A DNA stretch of 64,000 nt from Nematostella vectensis (taxonomy: Eukaryota > Cnidaria > Anthozoa > Actiniaria > Edwardsiidae): assembly GCF_932526225.1 (NCBI RefSeq), contig NC_064045.1, positions 13,448,442 through 13,512,441 on the forward strand, read 5' to 3'. Positions 51,768 through 62,935 of this stretch are shown here, piece after piece. The position numbers and the translations under genes are program-made. The notes under the pieces are model-generated. The model did not search any database and was not told the DNA's origin. It was given only the letters and a program-made list of their open reading frames with translations. The first letter of the stretch is position 1. Each line of letters opens with the position of its first letter.

Positions 51768-52013
51768 TACCTATTTCAATAAATGTTGTCAGTGCAAATG
51801 GCAATTGGCAAATGGCAGTTCTAATACCAATGACTGCTTATAGGTAATATTATTTGTAAGAATAAAGATGATAAGTAATATAATCACAGAAATTATCCAC
51901 ACTTTTGTACATTCAGTAGAAATTTGACGAGTTCCATGGTATTTTTTGTTAGAACTGCCATTTGCCAATCACCATTTGCCGTTTCGCACTGACACGTTTT
52001 TGAAATAGGTATA
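51768..52013. mobile_element. MITE in the dehydratase 3' UTR
   Basis: Left TIR ACCTATTTCAATAAATG then TTGTCAGTGCAAATGG; the right end reads GCACTGACACG then TTTTTGAAATAGGT. Inner blocks GGCAAATGGCAGTTCTAA / TTAGAACTGCCATTTGCC match too. A half-copy (AGTGCAAATGGCAAATG) sits in a Raptor intron near 2460. Confidence 0.65.
51778..51783 (+). terminator. Candidate poly(A) signal of the dehydratase gene
   Basis: AATAAA 105 bp after the stop, inside the left TIR of the MITE at 51768. Confidence 0.5.
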
Positions 52014-53892
52014 TATGTATTCTGTATAGGTGTCATAAGGGTCCAGGGGAATAATGAGTGTGTCTCAAGGGTCTTGGGGCATGTGTGCTGTGTTGGTGTC
52101 ATAAGGGTCCAGGGGAATAATAAGTGTGTCTCAAGGGTCTTGGGGCATGTGTGCTGTGTTGGTGTCATAAGGGTCCAGGGAAATAATGAGTGTGTTTCAA
52201 GGGTCTTGGGGCATGTGTGCTGTGTTGGTGTCATAAGGGTCCAGGGAAATAATGGAAGTGCCCAAGGGTCAGGGGCATCTATGGTAAGGTCAGGAACAAT
52301 GGGTGTGTCCCAGGGTTGCAGGTGTGGCCAAAGAAAATAATAGGTGAGACAAGCACACCACATACTGTATGTTGGGCTAGGGGACAAGGGAATAATGGGT
52401 GTCAAATATGTATATTGTATGGGTGTTCTCTGAATCTGTGTGAGATTCAAGCAAGTTGTCTAGAACTAACTGAATTTCTTGATATTATAGATTTATATTC
52501 CAATAATTTCTTCAGATATTTGGTACCCTGCATTGCCAAAAATGATTATTTTATGATTAGATAAAGGCTTTATTTTTAGAATGGGTCAATGTGTTTGCAA
52601 TAACCATTTTAGGGGATTACTGTTGAATCCGTGGAATCGCGACCCATGTTTTCAAAACACTATTTGATTTGGTTTTCTGTTCCATCAGTAAAACCAATCT
52701 GAGCCAGCAACCAGAGTCTCGCTTTGTGCACTTCCCTGGCTTTCCTCTGGGCGAAAACCAGACAGTGTCACGACAGAAAGCCAGGCAACTGCACTAGGTG
52801 AGAGATGGCAAGAATCTTAAGAATCTGATTGATTTGACTGGGGGAACAGAAAATCCCAAAAACAAATCGATGTTTTGAAAATGCGGCGTCAAGATACAAT
52901 GGAATTGACAGTAAATGCAATGTCATGAGCTTGCCCGGCTATTTATTGAATGGATAAACCATTGATGGTGATATTTCCTGGATCACTTTTATAGAATGGT
53001 TATTCATGTTAGTGGTCCATGGGTCACTTTCTCATTAGACTATTTAATCTGAACCAATATAAGCCATGATCGTGGTTCATCACACTTTTATTGTGAATAG
53101 TGTTAAACACGAGGTTCTGCTATAAAAGGGAAAGCTCCTCCCATCCCCGGGCTCGAATTTGCAATTACAATCATAACACTGCCAAGCTACTGTAGCCATG
53201 ACAAATTATGTCTCTTGTAAAATTGCTATTTTTGCACAGGTAACATGGCAGTCAGTGATTTGCTCTCCACTCATGTTTTCGGTGCAAAATTTTAAATTTT
53301 AGGCTATCCATAATCTCTTGAGCTAATGATGCTTTATTCCATTTAGGTTTTAACAATAATTAGCATTTCATTTAATTGAAAATGGCAAAATTTTCACAGA
53401 AAATTTGCACATGCCCCCAGACCCCCCTATATAATATTATTTACACCCCTGAAAAAATGGGCTCGAAATCAACTTTTCTGCTGGCTTGGAGGTGTTTAAG
53501 CCTGCTCCGCCGTCCCTTAATGACATGTCAGTGCCCCCCATGCACACATACAAATTTTTAGCTTTTTTTGTTTTGGAGGAGGGCCTTTATTTTTGGTAGC
53601 CTCTTTGGGGGAGGGACACCATTTCTATCCTTTATTTTTGGGGAGAGTCGAAATTTTTGAAGCAAAAAAAAAAAACTTAGCAGCCCTCCCCCCCCCCTAA
53701 ATAATGACCCTTCCCTTAGCATTATCCATGTTTGAACATTGGATCTGTATCATTCAAATAGATTGAGTAGCTAGATAAGAGTTCATTTATGTATGTCTGA
53801 TTTGGCTTTCAAGAATCCTGACCAGATTCCATTTCAGCCTTGCTACCTCCCTTCATAGAAAAAGCAGACATTAATAAAGTAACTGCTCGATG
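52014..53892. other. Convergent intergenic, dehydratase / GDE1
   Basis: Contains a 66-bp tandem repeat (about 52029-52262, four copies, unit starting GGTGTCATAAGGGTCCAGGG), a palindromic MITE at 52640-52885, and AT-rich sequence. No gene recognised. Confidence 0.6.
52640..52885. mobile_element. Palindromic MITE
   Basis: Arms CATGTTTTCAAAACACTATT ... TTTTCTGTTCC and GGAACAGAAAATCCC ... TGTTTTGAAAATG face each other over about 245 bp. Confidence 0.65.
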
Positions 53893-56481
53893 TCACACAG
53901 ACTGCTCCTCATATGGCGTCTCGCTACAAAGATAATCTGTCATTATTGGAAGCTTCAGGCTCTGTGAGAAAAACTTTTGCTCAACGGGGTTGTTAACAGT
54001 CCATAATACGAGGCTGACTCCACGTTCTCTCCACTCCTCCACATAGAACCTGAAAAAATAACATCAGAAATAAAACTAGAATCATACAGTCAGTTGTCCA
54101 ATAACAAACACTCTTGTAAGCAGAGAGTTCTAATAATGACCCAGGGGGGGGGGGAACATTGCTTAGAATGCGTGAGGGGTGGGGGCGGGTGGTGCCAGCA
54201 GAGCCAACAATCATAAAAAAATATATATACAAAACTTACTTAGAAACGTGGTCCTTGTTGCATAGAAATACACTAACTCCCAAGAAATCAAACACCCAAG
54301 AATGCAAGTGCAGCTCCCATATTCTGTCAAGGACGGGAGTAATGAGCTGTAACCATAATGGCTTGTGGCGCGGCACCCCATCCATCCTGTTAGCTATCAC
54401 ATGCTTTCGCCATGTTAGAGCGGTCAGAATGTTGGGGTCTGCTCGACGAACCTAGACATGGAATTGAAGTTAATGATTGAAATATCGAGCACATAAAAAG
54501 GGCTCATTTGGGTACTTATAGCTGTCAACCTCGCTTTAGGAAATATCTTGAGAAAATATGGTGAATGTGTCAGAAGTACTGAAGCTAATGCAGGAGAATA
54601 CAGTACTGTAACTATGGATATTTTAAAAGAAAATTAGGCTTGAGAAAAGGTTCAAAATCTTGAGACTCCCGCCTAATGCAGGAGAGTTGACAGTTATGGA
54701 TATGTGTTTGTAGTGCTGGGGCCGGTTCCTAGAAAGCAGGTTAGCGTTAACTTAGGGATAAATATGGCTATCTTGACATTTGATTGGATAAAAAGGGCAT
54801 TCATCCCTGGGTTAGCGTAAACCTGCTTTCTAGAAACATGGCCTTGGTTTATAAGCATTCATACCTCAAAAATCACATTTGGGTAAAATGAACACACCAT
54901 AGCTTTGTCATAAAGCTCATATCTGGCGAATACATCTTTCAAACAGTTTGCTACCTGGAAAGCAAGTTTACAGTCAATAAATTGCATTGTATACTTACTT
55001 GGAGTGGTTCCTGCAATAATACGATATCATACTTTCCACCTACATGAACTTAATATGAAGCAAATAGATAAACAGATATATTTGCCTCACTTATAGAAGG
55101 TCTTTAGTATAATATATATATTTTTTTGCTTTTAATTTTTTTTTCTGTTCTCCTTTAATTGTGTTTTTATATTTTTCATAGACATGCTTTGCTGTTAGAA
55201 CAAAATTAAACACTTTTTTCTACTGATAAATAATATAGCTGCTTAAACGACAAAATAATGGCTGACACAGTCGTTGCAACATATACCTTGTTAGCTTCAG
55301 TGAATTTTTTAACGTCAATGTACATTTGAAGCCCAAGGTTAATGCACGTTGAGATGGTCTCTTCCAGGGATGGAATACACTCATTCGGAAACTGCTCCCT
55401 GTAGCGAAGAAAACGATAATTGTTAATGGCAGATCAGCTGATTGTAAAAAAATAATAATAATAAGCGGATCAGTGGATTTGATGACTCCTATTAACCCCC
55501 AGTTTTGCCATCTTTATACCCTCAAAGTCTCCTCAACTATATGCATCAATGGGACAACTGAAGTAATGCCAAATTTTACATAAATATTTCTTACTTGACA
55601 TATTCTTTTTCTCACATTTTTCACAAAAAGAGGACCCCCATTACTGATATGCAATCTTGGAGGCAAATTTGTAATTTTTTTCTCCCAGTAAAAGTACTAA
55701 AATTTTAGAATGAAAGAAATACGGAAGGCCAAGGACCCCTTCCTCCCCCTCCCCACCACCCCCTGGTCCCCCATTGTTAACGTATTCATACATGCCTGGT
55801 TGTAAACATTTAACATTAATAACATTTAATAACAACAACGACATAGAAACAATAATTTCAAACAAAGGGAATTTTATAATTTCATGCACCGCAAAGATCA
55901 ACACATCACCGGTGAAATGACTCTCATGTTTGGATAGGTTATCTCTGTGTCAATGTAGCGTCAATGACTCCGAGTCACCTACACTTGACCGTTAAAGATG
56001 CACAGTAAGTATCTATTGGTCTATGTTATTGTTATTAAAGTATAAATTACCGCGTGGAGTGCCTTGCTGAAGCATTCAACAGTCTGAGCTGTTCAAAGTC
56101 CATATCACTGACATTTCCAACGCCATCTGTGGTTCTATCAACACTGCTATCATGAATTATTACTGGGACTCCGTCTCGTGTAAAGTCTAAGTCAAACTCG
56201 ACTCCGTGGGCACCATTTTTCTTGGCATTTCTAAACGCGGCGAGAGTGTTTTCCGGGGCTTCGAGGCCGGCACCGCGATGAGCAATAAGAACTGGCGAAT
56301 CCCTGTTCGATGCATTCCTTCGGATAAAACTTTTCACAACATATGGACCGGGTTTAGGAAAACGAAGCAATCTATATAAAATAAAAACAAATCCCGCTAG
56401 GAAGAGTAAGAAAAGAACTAAATAAATATGGAGTCCATTCGTCACAGCGCTGAGAGCCATTTCTACGAACATTACGAACAT
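53893..56481 (-). CDS. GDE1: Glycerophosphodiester phosphodiesterase 1 (GDE1/MIR16 type)
   Basis: Minus-strand exons 56051-56481, 55287-55398, 54865-54954, 54240-54451, 53893-54049; 333 residues, in frame, about the usual GDE1 length. An N-terminal membrane anchor (IYLVLFLLFLAGFVFILY) precedes the GDPD domain. Catalytic and metal residues are visible: His68-Arg69 in LIAHRGAG, Glu95 and Asp97 in GVEFDLDFT, His110 in PVIIHDSS. The C-terminal part retains WELHLHSWVFDFLG and WTVNNPVEQ. It hydrolyses glycerophosphodiesters such as glycerophosphoinositol or lysophospholipid-type substrates at membranes. Three in-frame Met codons open the protein (56481, 56472, 56460); the first is used here but the others are possible. 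A MITE lies in the intron at 54719. Confidence 0.92.
54517..54702. mobile_element. MITE related to 50134-50483
   Basis: Ends AGCTGTCAACCTC and GAGAGTTGACAG. Reversed, its right half matches the other element's left half (CTGTCAACTCTCC, GGGAGTCTCAAGATTTTG). Confidence 0.6.
54719..54842. mobile_element. Palindromic MITE, family A (copy 2), in GDE1 intron
   Basis: GTTCCTAGAAAGCAGGTTAG ... AACCTGCTTTCTAGAAAC; the interior contains TCTTGACATTTGATTGG, the reverse complement of the interior of 3308-3427. Confidence 0.65.
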
Positions 56482-57602
56482 TTCCGATGAGGCCTGGGGA
56501 CCACTGCAGGTCCGTGCGCGAGAAAGGAAAATCTAGAATTTCTCAATAAATTGGCTACGATGGTTATCTCTAGTAAAGATAGGCGCAATTGGCAGTTTAA
56601 CAATATGTTTACTATGCATATGTAAGATTTGGGTATCGTCCAGAATATTACAGGTGGTTTGCGGGTAGCATAATTACCACAGGAAGCCCGATACACATGG
56701 GTTTGATTATAAACACTTCTGTTGAATTTGCGTCATATCCAGGATGCATTGAGATCGCTCAGGCGGTTCGGAAAGCTCTGAAAAAAGAGCCAAAAATAAG
56801 AATGGTGTTAATAAATCAACTCATGGTTAAAATGGTATGTTGGACACTTCTGTGAATGGAAATAGAGGCTTCGCTGACCTTTCGAGCAACGATTTATCTC
56901 CCTTATTCCACCACGCCTACTCACACCACCCTGATTTTCTACAGCTTGTCTGTGTTTTTTAGTCAGACCAAAGATAGGGTCTCCTCTATTAACAACACGT
57001 AAAAAATTAGGCCGTATCATTGATTTAAAACATTAGTCCAATAATTTATTTAAGTAAAACCCATGCACAACAAAAATAAATTGGAAAAACAAGAAAAGAG
57101 AACTGTAGCAGAGGTATATACCTGTCTTTAGGTCTTTGTGTCCCTTATTTGGAGAAAAGATCAAATAAAAAAGGGGCGTTTACGAACGTGAAAGTGAAAT
57201 TTCTTATCGGAGAAAGTAGGAGAAAAATTTTTTTTTAAAAAACAAGTCCAGAATGTTTAGGCAGCAATTGCATGAATTGGGAAGATTATTTTTTTTAACA
57301 CAAAGCCTTTGTGTTTAAGCGCCGCAAAGCTTGAATTTTATATTTGCCTTACTAAGAAGTTTTAGAGTTTTAGATGGTATGTAGCTTTTAAATAATGTTT
57401 GCGTATTTGTAGCCCATTTAAAATTAGTTGACACAGTTTTGACGCATCATCATAATCTAAACAGTCAATTTATCTACAAGAAATTTCTTGTTTTAAAACT
57501 AACAGACTAACCTTACAAAGCTCTTGAAAGCTTTCGGTTTTCAGTTTCAGACGAGCGAGTGACTATCCGATAGCGAGCGAGTATCCCTAAAAAGTGTAGA
57601 AG
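56482..57602. promoter_or_regulatory. Divergent intergenic, GDE1 / ILEI-domain gene
   Basis: 1.1 kb between two divergent start codons; must hold both promoters. AT-rich. No clear TATA box, repeat or extra gene recognised. Confidence 0.4.
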
Positions 57603-60600
57603 ATGGTTGGTCTTGCCTTGTGGGTATTCATGGTAATGCTAAACTTCACTTACGGTAAGTGAAAAAAAAAACGGTCTAAAAATGACCTCCATATTCTCGT
57701 TTCGGATTGCGGATCATCTGTTTTCATACTAAGGGGTATCTTTTTTTTAAAATTGCAGTAAAAGCACATATACTCGCACTGATTGGTTCAATTTGACGAA
57801 GATCTGTCAGAAAAGTAAAGCTTATACATACAGTGTTCTTGTATTGAAAATATTTTGCATAGTTTTAGTGTGTGTGCTTTTAAAAAGAAATGTTTCTCTG
57901 CAATCTTTCAATTGCGATTCGAAATCTAGTTCCCCCATCACCACGCTTTTTTTGGGTAGGGACCCACATGCTTTACAAAGAGCCTGTGTCATATAGCCAC
58001 CAATTCGTCAGACTGGCAAAGCAAGTTTTGAAAAAGGATCCATTTTTGTCGATTGTGTTGGTAAATGAAGTATAAAATTGAGTTTGGTAAATAAAATATA
58101 AAATTTATTTCGAAATTTAGCAAAAGTGTGACTGACTACGGCTCATTTAATCCTTTTTCGTGCTAGGAACGCATTACGACATGTACAAGAAAATAAACAC
58201 AGGCGGCCCGGTCTGCTTTGAGGCAAAGGGAGACAAGCCTGCCGCGGTGACGTACAATGGGACGGAGGAAGTGGTTTTTGGCGTTGCGCTTGTGCACGTA
58301 TCCGGTATGACCTAAAACACGCCATACAGACTTGTCCCCATGGCAACTATAACCTGACTGAGGTCCTGATCTCAGTCTACCAAGACAAGCGTTTATAACT
58401 AAGTCTATGGTTGGCTCCGTCGAAGGGCTAACGCTCGAAACGTCAGCGCAATTACTCTGTTTTGCAGCTTGTCTGTTAGTCTTTTTAGTTATACCAGCGG
58501 TATTTGTTCGTTAAGAGTTTGGGGAATTCAGGGTTTGTCCTTTGTCCTAAACAAGGTAATGTTATTTAAGATAAGATCCTAAACAGAGCCAGGGGTTACA
58601 GACCCTGTGAGGCACCCCTAAACAGGAGCTTAGTATTCACTACCGTCTCGTGGTATTTTTTTTAGGAAAGGTTTCCTGCAACGGAAAAGGTTACAGTCCT
58701 TTTGGGTGCGGAGGGAAGTCGTTCAATGTCTTCGTCACGGACCAGCAAGATGAAGTCATCCTCCCAAGGAAAGAGCTCGTCAGAGATGGTAAAGCAACAT
58801 TTTTTATCTAGCGAAGGCCAGAAAGGCAGAATAAGAGGATTGAGAGCATAGACAATAGACATGAAGCCGGGCCTTAGCGGACCTAGCCTCCCTCGTAGGC
58901 GTTTTTAGGCGAGCGACGCGTGCCTAAAAACGCCTGCGAGGGAGGCCTACAGCGGACCTTGAAATGCTTTAGGGGGAGGGAGACACAGAAAAATAAAAAA
59001 AAAAGATACAGCTGGAGGGAGCCATAGCCAAACCTATTCTGGCCATTTCCTTATCATGTTAGAAAAAAAAAACCTGGGAACAAGACCCCTCCCTCCTCAA
59101 ATAAGTACTCTCCCTTAGTATGTTATGGCTTTTAAAAATTAAGAAATTATGAACAAAGAGTAATACAACTAAATTAGGGTTGTTTTTTTTTCAACAGTTA
59201 CCGCCACCCATGTCCCAATATCTGTCCGGAGCGAAGGTTGTGATGACGTTGGTGTTAAGCCATGTGGAATTGCTCGGATTTGGGTCAACGGAAAAGATTA
59301 CAGTCTGCATAGACGAGGCTTTAACTTCGTGGTCGTAGACCCAAAGACAGGTATTAAACTATTCTCACTGGGGCTACCCCGTGAATATGATAGTCGACTT
59401 CCGGCATGGCGCACGGTGTTTCCTCCTCCTAGTGCAGGCGTGTTTCTACGTTTCGCAATTCTAGCACCTCGCCGGCTATATATTGTGGATACATTTTGAG
59501 AATCTTAAGCCCAGCGCAAACTGCGCTAGCACCAGCCAGCATTGCTGGCGACTTTTCGCTTGACTGACTAAAGGACGAAGGAAATGTCAAAATGGGAAAT
59601 GGACTTTCTGATATTTCCTTTGTCTTGTGGTCAGTCGAGCAAGAATTCGGCAGCAATGCTGGCTTGTGCTGGCGCAGTTTGCACGGGGCTTTACACTTCG
59701 CGTTTTCGACTGCACAAGGAGCCCCGCGACTATGGAGACGCACATGTTCGCAGGCGTTATCCGCTCACATCTTCCAGGGCATTGTTACCGGGTAACCTCG
59801 TACTACTATATCATTATAAAGGCATTGCATAACAAAGGACTCGATAAATAGGGTTAAAATGATCCTTCCGTTAAAAGTATTGTTTTAGAGTCCTAGTAAA
59901 AAAAAGCAAGGATTTGATTATTAGTTCTAGAACAGTAGAAGAAGGTTGTGTGAATAAGAAGTATTCAGCCTCATCCAAGGCGTCTGTCTCTAATGCGCCA
60001 CCCCTTTTGATCATTCTAAATTCCTTTTCATAGGTAGAAAACTTGATGCCCAATCTTTTGATACATACGTCAAGCCAGTTGACGGTGAGAGGGCTTACAA
60101 CTACACCAAGTCCCTGAAGGGCGAGTAAGTAAAGCAAACGCTGGTTTTAGTGCTTTGGGCGCTTATTTTATCTCTAAAGTCGTGCGAGAAGAGTTACGTT
60201 TGGTCGCGCGGTGTGACGTCATCAGCCTGATGCACCGCACTAGCTTTGAGTGAGAATTCTGTGCCGGCGCCATTATCAAAAACACATTCTGAAAACCCTA
60301 TTCTATAGACTAGATAAGTGTGTAATGTATATGTATGATGTATGTATGATGACTGTTGTGAAGACATTGTTCTTATGAGGTAGTCTGAACTTGAAATAAG
60401 CGCCAGGACAATTTTGGGGGGATAACCCCAAACAGGAGAGGGAGGGATAGCTTGGACGTGTCATAATTGTAATACTAGCTCTAGGGAAACACGCCGAGTA
60501 AACATTAATCAAACTAACTACGGACGGCTTTTATGATAAATCTCAGCAAACACTTTTTAGATAGGATGGCGGACCATAGAAGGTCCCGGATGTACACAGG

Positions 60601-61549
60601 ATCCCCATACATAACACAGGTATCCCAAACATGACTAAGCATGATAGTACAATAACATGTAACGTCTGTAACTGGACAGTAAAATTGTGCTGGTGGCTAT
60701 CCAAGACGCAGCGTGGGAGCAATTGACCAAGTTCCCGATGCACCAAGAGCTTATCAGACTTGGAGCAAAAGGACCCATTATAAGGGGATTTCGCACTTCG
60801 CTCGCTCTGATTGGTTACGCGGGCTCGGAAAGACCCCAGTGGTTATCCTTTGGACAAAATGCGCGATACAAGGGCCCAACCACAGTCACTGCTAACATCC
60901 CATTTAAAACAGGTACTGGGTACGCTCATTTAGCATGAGCCTTTGATTAAGTGTAAAGGGAGGAAGAAAAGTGGGAGGGGACTAGGGGATGGGGTAATCA
61001 CAGCATTGCGGGAGGGGGGGTCTTTTTGGACGCCCCCTTCCCTTGGTCAGGTTTATAGATGATTGGAACATTTTGAGTAAGTACGCAGCTGCTTTGTCTC
61101 CTTTTATCTTTGTTCTACAAAGGAGTTCTTTTGTCTCTATTCTTCTCGTTCTTTGTGTCGAGGTGCGGATATTGTTCATTTGCCCACTCAAATTGCAGCT
61201 TTTAAGAGCCTCGTACTGACCAAACATTTTGAAATCAAAATGGATATTATAGATAGAATGACTGATGGATTAAGCAGTATTTGTGTTATAACTTCCTGAG
61301 ATCACAAAGCATTTTGCTAACCAGGTTCGACTGAGTCATAATTTGTCACTTTCAGGCAAGAGCTTCTGGTACAAGGTAACCAATCGTGACGTCACGTCCA
61401 AGTCCATTTTGCTCGCCGATGTGCTGAACCCATTCCTACTCGGCCCAAAACAGCAGCTGAAGGTCTGGTTCGGAGAGGATCTTGACAATCAAGCTGAGGA
61501 TGACAACGCGGGTCGCACATGCGTAGATGTGTACGCTTGGCTGGCCTGA
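57603..61549 (+). CDS. Secreted ILEI/FAM3-type domain protein
   Basis: Exons 57603-57654, 58167-58304, 58666-58788, 59198-59350, 60034-60124, 60680-60912, 61356-61549; 327 residues, in frame, stop TGA 61547-61549. A signal peptide (MVGLALWVFMVMLNFTYG) is followed by a short Cys-containing N-terminal domain (PVCFEAKGD; CNGKGYSPFGCGGKSFNVFV). An ILEI-type domain spans about 105-263: VRSEGCDDVG, IWVNGKDYSLHRRGFNFVVV, DAQSFDTY, IVLVAIQDAAW, LALIGYAGSERP. A C-terminal module (QQLKVWFGEDLDNQAEDDN; TCVDVYAWLA) follows. The ILEI/FAM3 fold occurs in secreted cytokine-like proteins and in glycan-processing enzymes as a non-catalytic module. I recall the C-terminal module only from cnidarian secreted proteins. 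Extracellular; ligand unknown. Confidence 0.8.
58884..58949. mobile_element. Foldback hairpin, TAGCCT...AGGCCTA type
   Basis: TAGCCTCCCTCGTAGGCG then TTTTTAGGC faces GCCTAAAAACGCCTGCGAGG then GAGGCCTA. 66 bp, in an intron of the ILEI gene. Confidence 0.75.
61075..61125 (+). repeat. Dispersed ~48-bp repeat shared with 27288-27335
   Basis: GAGTAAGTACGCAGCTGCTT followed by TGTCTC..TTATCTTTGTTCTAC occurs at both places with few mismatches. Origin unknown. Confidence 0.55.
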
Positions 61550-61608
61550 TCGCGGGCTAGCAAAGAATTTATCGCGAAGTTTAAAAAAGTAAATAAACTT
61601 CATTATTG

Positions 61609-61614
61609 AATAAA
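61609..61614 (+). terminator. Candidate poly(A) signal of the ILEI-domain gene
   Basis: AATAAA 60 bp after the stop codon. Confidence 0.6.
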
Positions 61615-62689
61615 AGAAAATTTATTTTCCAATTTTGTTGTTTTGTTGATGATTAAGGTCGTAAAAGCACACTCATCTGTTGTCAGTTTATCAGGGACAG
61701 GCTCTTATCATCAAAACAAGTTGTGTGATAGTTAAAATTCTATAATTCGAAAAACTATGAGAAATAATTCATATTTGATTTAATTCATATTTGGTCCCTT
61801 AAACAACACCCAGCTGGGAATTGCACCCAGTCCACGCGGCCGGTATACGATCACGCATGCTCTCTTACACCACCGAGGTTTCGTGTTGTTTTGGCCGAGG
61901 AAAAAACCTTTAGTGGGACCCAAACCATTTTAGGAACCCACCAGAGTAAAACCTCAATTTTGTCCCGGTTCGAGTCTGGGACGGGTAAGCCAAACGAAAC
62001 AAGATAATCACATTGACAACTTTGCGAAACATTGCAGCACATGCCCCTTTTTCAAACTGCCGGAAATACTAAAAAGCGATAAATGGTTAGGAGTAAAAAA
62101 AAGCAAATGTGCGAGCTTTGAAAAAAAGCAACATCGAAAACGTCAATGTTTTTGAACTTTGGCATTCAGAATGTTCTTAGGACCAATAGGAAAAGGTTTC
62201 TCTCGTACAACGTTTCAATTGTCCGGCTGTCACCAAATGACATCGTAGGTGCAAACGAGATGGTCATTCTATTTGTGACGTCAACTATGACGTCATCAAA
62301 AACAAACTTTGCTCGAGATAATCCAAAACAAAAGAATGAAGTCCTCAAAATCATTCAGATCTCATGATAGAAATGATATGATCTCATGACAGGAAAACTA
62401 ACTTGGTGGAAGATATGGGTGCAACGAGGCATTAACCCCATAAAAGTGGAGCAATGGTGGTCACTCCAAGGTTGCCACAATCCCATAAAAGAATCAGACA
62501 ACCAAACTTGGTAGATGTCATTAGCAGATGATGACAGGGGGTTCAACGAGATAGTCACGTGACATGCGTGGCAATCGATAACATCACAAGTAGTTGTAAG
62601 GCTTTATATGGAAATCATAGAACGAAAATAAGCAATTTGGGGGTATGGAGTTCCTCATTTGTATATTACAAAAACATAATCATCCAGGA

Positions 62690-62935
62690 TCTACCAAAAA
62701 TAAGTCGCCAAAAAGGTCTTGGAGCTGCAAAAAAGAAGTCGCCGAAACAGTATTGGAGCAACCAAAAAGAAGTCGCAAAAAAGGTCTTGGAGCAACGAAA
62801 AAGAAGTCGCCAAAACTGTCTTGAGCCAACCAAAAAGAAGTCGCTAAAAAAAGTCGCAAAAAAGGTCTTGGAGCAACCAAAAAGAAGTCGCCAAGAAGGT
62901 ATTTAAGAAACCAAAAAAGATGACCAAAAAGATCG
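62690..62935. repeat. 34-bp minisatellite
   Basis: About six copies of GTCGCCAAAAAGGTCTTGGA plus GCAACCAAAAAGAA. The 34-bp period shifts frame each copy, so the lysine-rich open frame is not a protein-coding repeat. Confidence 0.75.

Noticed and set aside
51893..52450. 185-residue minus-strand frame with repeated TPTQHTCPKTLETH
   Set aside because: Arises from the 66-bp tandem repeat at 52029-52262 plus part of a MITE.
61800..61985. SINE with tRNA head
   Set aside because: Two box-B-like motifs (GGTTCGAGTCTGG and the reverse of GGGAATTGCACCC) in opposite orientation, but no convincing box A spacing or tail; not called.
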